Both the position numbers and the translations under genes were made by a program. A stretch of DNA of 9,455 nucleotides, taken from NCBI GenBank assembly GCA_021163905.1, contig JAGGTG010000057.1, forward strand, positions 1 to 9,455, in the 5' to 3' direction. This DNA comes from Candidatus Aerophobota bacterium (GTDB lineage: Bacteria; Aerophobota; Aerophobia; Aerophobales; B3-G15). The first letter of the stretch is position 1. The number at the start of each line of letters is the position of its first letter. The notes beneath the pieces are model-generated. The model searched no databases, was not told the DNA's origin, and was given only the letters and a program-made list of their open reading frames with translations. Below are positions 7,275 through 9,455 of the stretch, piece by piece.

Positions 7275-7645
7275 TGCACGATTTTTCTATTTCCCAACAA
7301 ATTGCCAGCAAGGTCATTGAAGAAATTAACAGGGAAAGAGCTTTTAAAGTCATAGAGATAAAAATAAAGATAGGAGAACTAACTCATTTAAATCCTGAAC
7401 AAATTGATTTCTGGTTAAAACAGTTTTTTCATGATACTCCGGCTGAAGATGCAAAAATACTTATAGAAAAAACGCCTCCTCTCATTTATTGTAAAGGTTG
7501 TGGATACCGGGGAACTATTAAAGTAAGAGATGATTTTTTTATTTACCCCTTTATTCCCCTGAACTGTCCTAAATGCGGATTAAACAAAATAGAGATAAAA
7601 GGCGGAAATGAATGTCTTCTTGAGAAAATAAAAATAAAAAGGTAG
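7274..7645 (+). CDS. hypA: Hydrogenase nickel metallochaperone HypA
   Basis: HypA delivers nickel to the hydrogenase precursor together with HypB. The 123-aa protein has the nickel-binding N-terminus with His2 and a C-terminal zinc domain with two CxxC pairs, Cys73/Cys76 (CKGC) and Cys98/Cys101 (CPKC). IKIGELTHLNPEQIDFWLKQ (31-50) is the typical helix-strand core of the family. Residue 3 is Asp (MHD) where the great majority of HypA proteins have Glu (MHE), a conservative change beside the nickel site. An extra cysteine, Cys114, occurs in the last strand where the family usually has none. Its ATG shares one base with the hypB stop. Its stop lies one base from the end of the convergent ABC ATPase gene, leaving no room for a terminator between them. 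Confidence 0.93.
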   Translation: MHDFSISQQIASKVIEEINRERAFKVIEIKIKIGELTHLNPEQIDFWLKQFFHDTPAEDAKILIEKTPPLIYCKGCGYRGTIKVRDDFFIYPFIPLNCPKCGLNKIEIKGGNECLLEKIKIKR

Positions 7646-7646
7646 G

Positions 7647-8813
7647 TTAGCTTATCAAAGCAAGCCCATTTTCCTTATTAAATACTTTCCCCTTATTTAC
7701 AGAAAATGTAAAATCAGCTTCCTCTCCAGGAGCGGGAAGATACCTGTAATTTTCCAGTGTAGCTAAGAGACGATGGTGACCAATTCTTAGAAAAAGGTGG
7801 GCTTTGTTATTAATGGTTACTTCACGATCCTCCACTTTTGCCCTGAAGGTAAAAGTACCATTTGAACTCTTATTTTTTCCAAGTTCAATATGCTCTGGAC
7901 GTATCCCAAAAACAAGATCTTTTCCTACCATTTCCTTTTCTCTCAATTTCCTTTCCCATTCCTTTGGAACTTTTATTTTCAAATTATAAACCGGCTCACC
8001 CATGATCAGCTCTCCTCTTTTTTCCGCAAGAGTTAGCTGCAAAAGATTCATCGATGGATCGCCTACAAATCCAGCTACAAAGAGATTTACAGGGTGATTG
8101 TATACCTCTTCGAAGGTACCCACCTGCTCTATTTTTCCCTCTCTCATAATAGCTATGCGATGGGAAAGTGCAACTGCTTCTGACTGATCATGAGTTACAT
8201 AAACTGTAGTAACTGAAAACTTCCTTAAGATCTTTTTAATCTCCATTCGGGTTTTTATCCTTAGCTTTGCATCTAAACTGGATAAAGGCTCATCCAGAAG
8301 AAAAACAGATGGATTTCTTATAATACACCTGCCAAGAGCCACTCTTTGTTTTTGTCCCTGAGACAAGGTCCGGGGCATTCTCCCAAGAAGTTCTCTAAAC
8401 CCAACTCCCAGGGTATTAGCTGTAAACTCTATTTTTTCATCTATCATATGTTCAGGCCATCTTCTAAGCCTAAATGGAAATGCCAGGTTCTCCCTGGTAA
8501 CCATATGGGGATAAAGAGCGTAAGTTTGAAAAACCATTCCTATACCCCTCTCTCTCGGACGCAATCTTGTTACATCTTTATTTCCAAAGTAAACTTTACC
8601 CTTTTCAATTTTTTCAAGACCTGCAATTACCTTAAGAAGAGTTGTTTTGCCACATCCTGTTGGTCCAATAACTCCCATTGTCTCTCCATCTTTTATTTCT
8701 AAATAAACATGATCCAGGGCAAATATAGCTGAGGAAAGTGAGCTTTTTCTAAAAAATAAAGGCCTATCCGGATAAAATTTCTTAACCACACCCTCTAAAC
8801 GGATACTACTCAT
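7647..8813 (-). CDS. ABC transporter ATPase, MalK/UgpC/MsmX type
   Basis: This is the ATP-binding subunit of a carbohydrate-type importer (CUT1 group), acting as a dimer on the cytoplasmic face of a permease. Motifs: Walker A GPTGCGKTT (50-58), Q-loop VFQTYALYPHM (94-104), signature LSQGQKQR (150-157), Walker B VFLLDEP (170-176), D-loop SSLD (178-181) and switch histidine VTHDQ (His208). The region from about 240 is the regulatory TOBE/OB domain, starting FVAGFVGDPSMNLL and containing FGIRPEHI (302-309). At 388 aa it is slightly longer than usual, mainly because about 16 residues are inserted between the first strand and the ALDHV segment (about 14-31). The signature has Gln where most members have Gly (LSGGQ). 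No permease or binding protein is adjacent, as for shared ATPases such as MsmX. AAGG lies 9 nt before the ATG. It is 24 nt downstream of the small Cys-motif gene, so they probably form an operon. Confidence 0.92.
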   Translation of the reverse strand: MSSIRLEGVVKKFYPDRPLFFRKSSLSSAIFALDHVYLEIKDGETMGVIGPTGCGKTTLLKVIAGLEKIEKGKVYFGNKDVTRLRPRERGIGMVFQTYALYPHMVTRENLAFPFRLRRWPEHMIDEKIEFTANTLGVGFRELLGRMPRTLSQGQKQRVALGRCIIRNPSVFLLDEPLSSLDAKLRIKTRMEIKKILRKFSVTTVYVTHDQSEAVALSHRIAIMREGKIEQVGTFEEVYNHPVNLFVAGFVGDPSMNLLQLTLAEKRGELIMGEPVYNLKIKVPKEWERKLREKEMVGKDLVFGIRPEHIELGKNKSSNGTFTFRAKVEDREVTINNKAHLFLRIGHHRLLATLENYRYLPAPGEEADFTFSVNKGKVFNKENGLALIS

Positions 8814-8837
8814 TTATCATAACCTTCGCTATTTTTC

Positions 8838-9143
8838 TTAAGGCTCAATAAAAGTCCCCCCGGAGATCTCTTTTGCAATAACCCGATAATTTCTGTCAAA
8901 ATCAACATCTATACGGATAAGATTAGGACATTTCTTCCCTAAAATTTCCTTTTTTAAATTAAAGGCAGCTCCCTGTTCACCTGGCTCTAGATATAAATTC
9001 TGTAGATCAGTTCTACGATTAACCCTCACTGTAATTTCCTCTCCGCATTTTCCACATTTTACCTTAAAAGTTATAAAATCAGCCTCTCTTCTTTTCTCTG
9101 CTGCCTGTTTCATTCTCGCTGCTATTTTATCAAAGATACCCAC
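8838..9143 (-). CDS. Conserved small protein with CxxC motif, unknown function
   Basis: The 101-aa protein starts with a basic amphipathic helix (MGIFDKIAARMKQAAEKRRE), followed by FITFKVKCGKCGEEITVRVN (23-42) with Cys30 and Cys33, a polar middle, and KEILGKKCPNLIRIDVDFD (65-83) with a third cysteine, Cys72, then a final strand ending KEISGGTFIEP. From memory, similar small proteins with the pattern CxxCGE...RTDL...KEILG...C occur in several bacterial phyla without known function. With three cysteines visible, a complete four-ligand zinc ribbon is not obvious; a histidine is not available, so metal binding is uncertain. Translation starts at GTG 9143-9141: an in-frame TGA three codons upstream excludes earlier starts, and a near-perfect Shine-Dalgarno lies 9 nt before. 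It leads a two-gene operon with the ABC ATPase. Confidence 0.85.
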   Translation of the reverse strand: MGIFDKIAARMKQAAEKRREADFITFKVKCGKCGEEITVRVNRRTDLQNLYLEPGEQGAAFNLKKEILGKKCPNLIRIDVDFDRNYRVIAKEISGGTFIEP

Positions 9144-9148
9144 TTTCC

Positions 9149-9160
9149 ATCACCTCCTTA
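9149..9160 (-). promoter_or_regulatory. Very strong Shine-Dalgarno of the small Cys-motif gene
   Basis: On the minus strand AAGGAGGTGAT matches the anti-Shine-Dalgarno end of 16S rRNA over about eleven bases, with the AGGAGG core 9 nt before the GTG start. It decides the start of the gene at 8838-9143 and predicts efficient translation from a non-ATG codon. Confidence 0.75.
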
Positions 9161-9170
9161 TCTTTGAATT

Positions 9171-9199
9171 AATATAGCAAAATTTATTCTTTTAAGCAA
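9171..9199 (-). promoter_or_regulatory. Probable sigma70-type promoter of the minus-strand pair
   Basis: Read on the minus strand, TTGCTT (9199-9194) and TATATT (9176-9171) are 17 nt apart. The -10 is preceded by TGC, giving an extended -10 (TGCTATATT). Transcription would start near 9164, just before the Shine-Dalgarno, so the leader is very short. The 20-nt motif copy at 9212-9231 ends 12 nt before this -35. Confidence 0.65.
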
Positions 9200-9211
9200 G
9201 TTAAATAAAAA

Positions 9212-9231
9212 ATCCAGCTTCGGGAAAAATC
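9212..9231 (-). promoter_or_regulatory. Promoter-upstream motif, copy 3 (minus strand)
   Basis: The minus strand reads GATTTTTCCCGAAGCTGGAT, matching copy 2 (9402-9421) at 16 of 20 positions, with the CCCGAA and CTGGA parts intact. It is oriented toward the minus-strand promoter with a 12-nt gap to the -35, the same arrangement as at the other two copies. Confidence 0.5.
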
Positions 9232-9304
9232 CTATAATTCTTTGCTGCCCACTGGGTGTGTTGATGCGTTCAAGCTTCTACGTTCAACGTTACTTTAAAC
9301 AACT
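9232..9304. other. Divergent intergenic core with AACGTT and CGTTCAA repeats
   Basis: No gene is visible in this part of the 312-nt gap between the minus-strand GTG and the window end. CGTTCAA occurs at 9267-9273 and 9281-9287, 14 bp apart. The palindrome AACGTT (9286-9291) lies between the two oppositely oriented copies of the 20-nt motif. CCCACTGGG (9248-9256) is a short imperfect palindrome. Confidence 0.4.
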
Positions 9305-9388
9305 GACTCAAGGACGCAATGACCCAACAGACCCAATGACCCAATGACCCAACGACGCAAACGACGCAATGGACGAGATAGACGTTTA
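9305..9388 (+). repeat. Array of ten 8-9 bp units beginning with GAC
   Basis: Ten successive units can be cut without gaps: GACTCAAG, GACGCAAT, GACCCAACA, GACCCAAT, GACCCAAT, GACCCAAC, GACGCAAAC, GACGCAATG, GACGAGATA and GACGTTTA. Unit length alternates between 8 and 9, so it does not keep a reading frame. It resembles the 9-bp array at 6524-6568 at its distal units. The spacing is far too short for CRISPR. Confidence 0.75.
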
Positions 9389-9397
9389 CTGCGCAGT
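9388..9397. repeat. Perfect 10-bp palindrome ACTGCGCAGT
   Basis: ACTGCGCAGT equals its own reverse complement. It lies 4 nt before motif copy 2, as the AGGGCAGCCCT inverted repeat (45-55) lies directly before motif copy 1. Confidence 0.55.
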
Positions 9398-9401
9398 CTT
9401 A

Positions 9402-9421
9402 AAATTTTCCCGAAACTGGAG
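9402..9421 (+). promoter_or_regulatory. Promoter-upstream motif, copy 2
   Basis: AAATTTTCCCGAAACTGGAG differs from copy 1 (56-75) by a single T/C change. It ends 12 nt before a perfect TTGACA hexamer (9434-9439), presumably the -35 of a plus-strand gene beyond the window edge. Confidence 0.6.
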
Positions 9422-9433
9422 GAAAACAAATTC

Positions 9434-9439
9434 TTGACA
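9434..9439 (+). promoter_or_regulatory. Probable -35 box of a promoter cut by the window end
   Basis: TTGACA is the consensus -35 hexamer. Only 16 nt follow in the window, so the -10 element would lie at or just past the edge and cannot be seen. The short reading frame through 9434-9454 closes at TAA, so no gene starts here. Confidence 0.4.
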
Positions 9440-9455
9440 GGGGTGATGAGGTAAC

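Noticed and set aside
8346..8702. Plus-strand open frame opposite the ABC ATPase gene
   Set aside because: It is the complement of conserved ATPase motifs and its translation resembles no protein family I know.
9305..9388. CRISPR array or replication iterons
   Set aside because: Units are 8-9 bp with no spacers, no cas or replication initiator gene is near, and no DnaA boxes were recognised.
56..9421. The two near-identical motif copies at both window ends as termini of a 9.3-kb mobile element
   Set aside because: The enclosed genes are housekeeping-like, there is no transposase or integrase, and a third copy lies near the right end on the other strand; promoter spacing explains the copies better.

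Overview
The window reads as chromosomal DNA of an AT-rich bacterium with tightly packed genes. RnfC and the nickel chaperones HypA and HypB suggest an anaerobe with ferredoxin/NADH-linked electron transfer and probably a [NiFe] hydrogenase encoded elsewhere. No rRNA, tRNA or phylogenetic marker is present, so I do not name a phylum. There is no transposase, phage gene or CRISPR array.

Layout. (1) 1-143: a regulatory region with a 20-nt motif followed by a sigma70-type promoter. (2) 144-6467: six plus-strand genes with gaps of 1, 24, 1, 20 and 23 nt, probably one operon: rnfC, a class III (ArgD-type) aminotransferase, a ROK sugar kinase, a small protein that I infer to be PII-like, a CPA2-type cation:proton antiporter, and cinA. 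(3) 6468-6581: a 114-nt gap holding a degenerate 9-bp repeat array. (4) 6582-7645: hypB and hypA, overlapping by one base. (5) 7647-9143: a minus-strand pair convergent with hypA, made of a small Cys-motif protein gene followed by a MalK/UgpC-type ABC ATPase gene. (6) 9144-9455: a divergent intergenic region with a good minus-strand promoter, an array of 8-9 bp GAC-initial units, and the start of a probable plus-strand promoter cut by the window edge.

How the genes fit together. RnfC is the NADH-docking subunit of the ion-pumping Rnf complex, and the antiporter uses the same H+ or Na+ gradients, so these two could be linked energetically. The small protein just upstream of the antiporter may be its regulator. 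The aminotransferase, ROK kinase and CinA (pyridine nucleotide salvage) are metabolic genes without an obvious shared pathway. HypA and HypB deliver nickel to hydrogenase. The ABC ATPase would energise sugar permeases encoded elsewhere.

The most notable signal is not a gene. A motif close to TTTTCCCGAAACTGGAG occurs three times, once upstream of each probable promoter at the left edge, at the minus-strand pair and at the right edge. Its downstream end lies 11 or 12 nt before the -35 hexamer in every case. The palindrome AACGTT and short GAC/AAC-initial repeat units lie upstream of it. This looks like a dispersed promoter-associated element, either a regulator site or a repeat carrying promoters.
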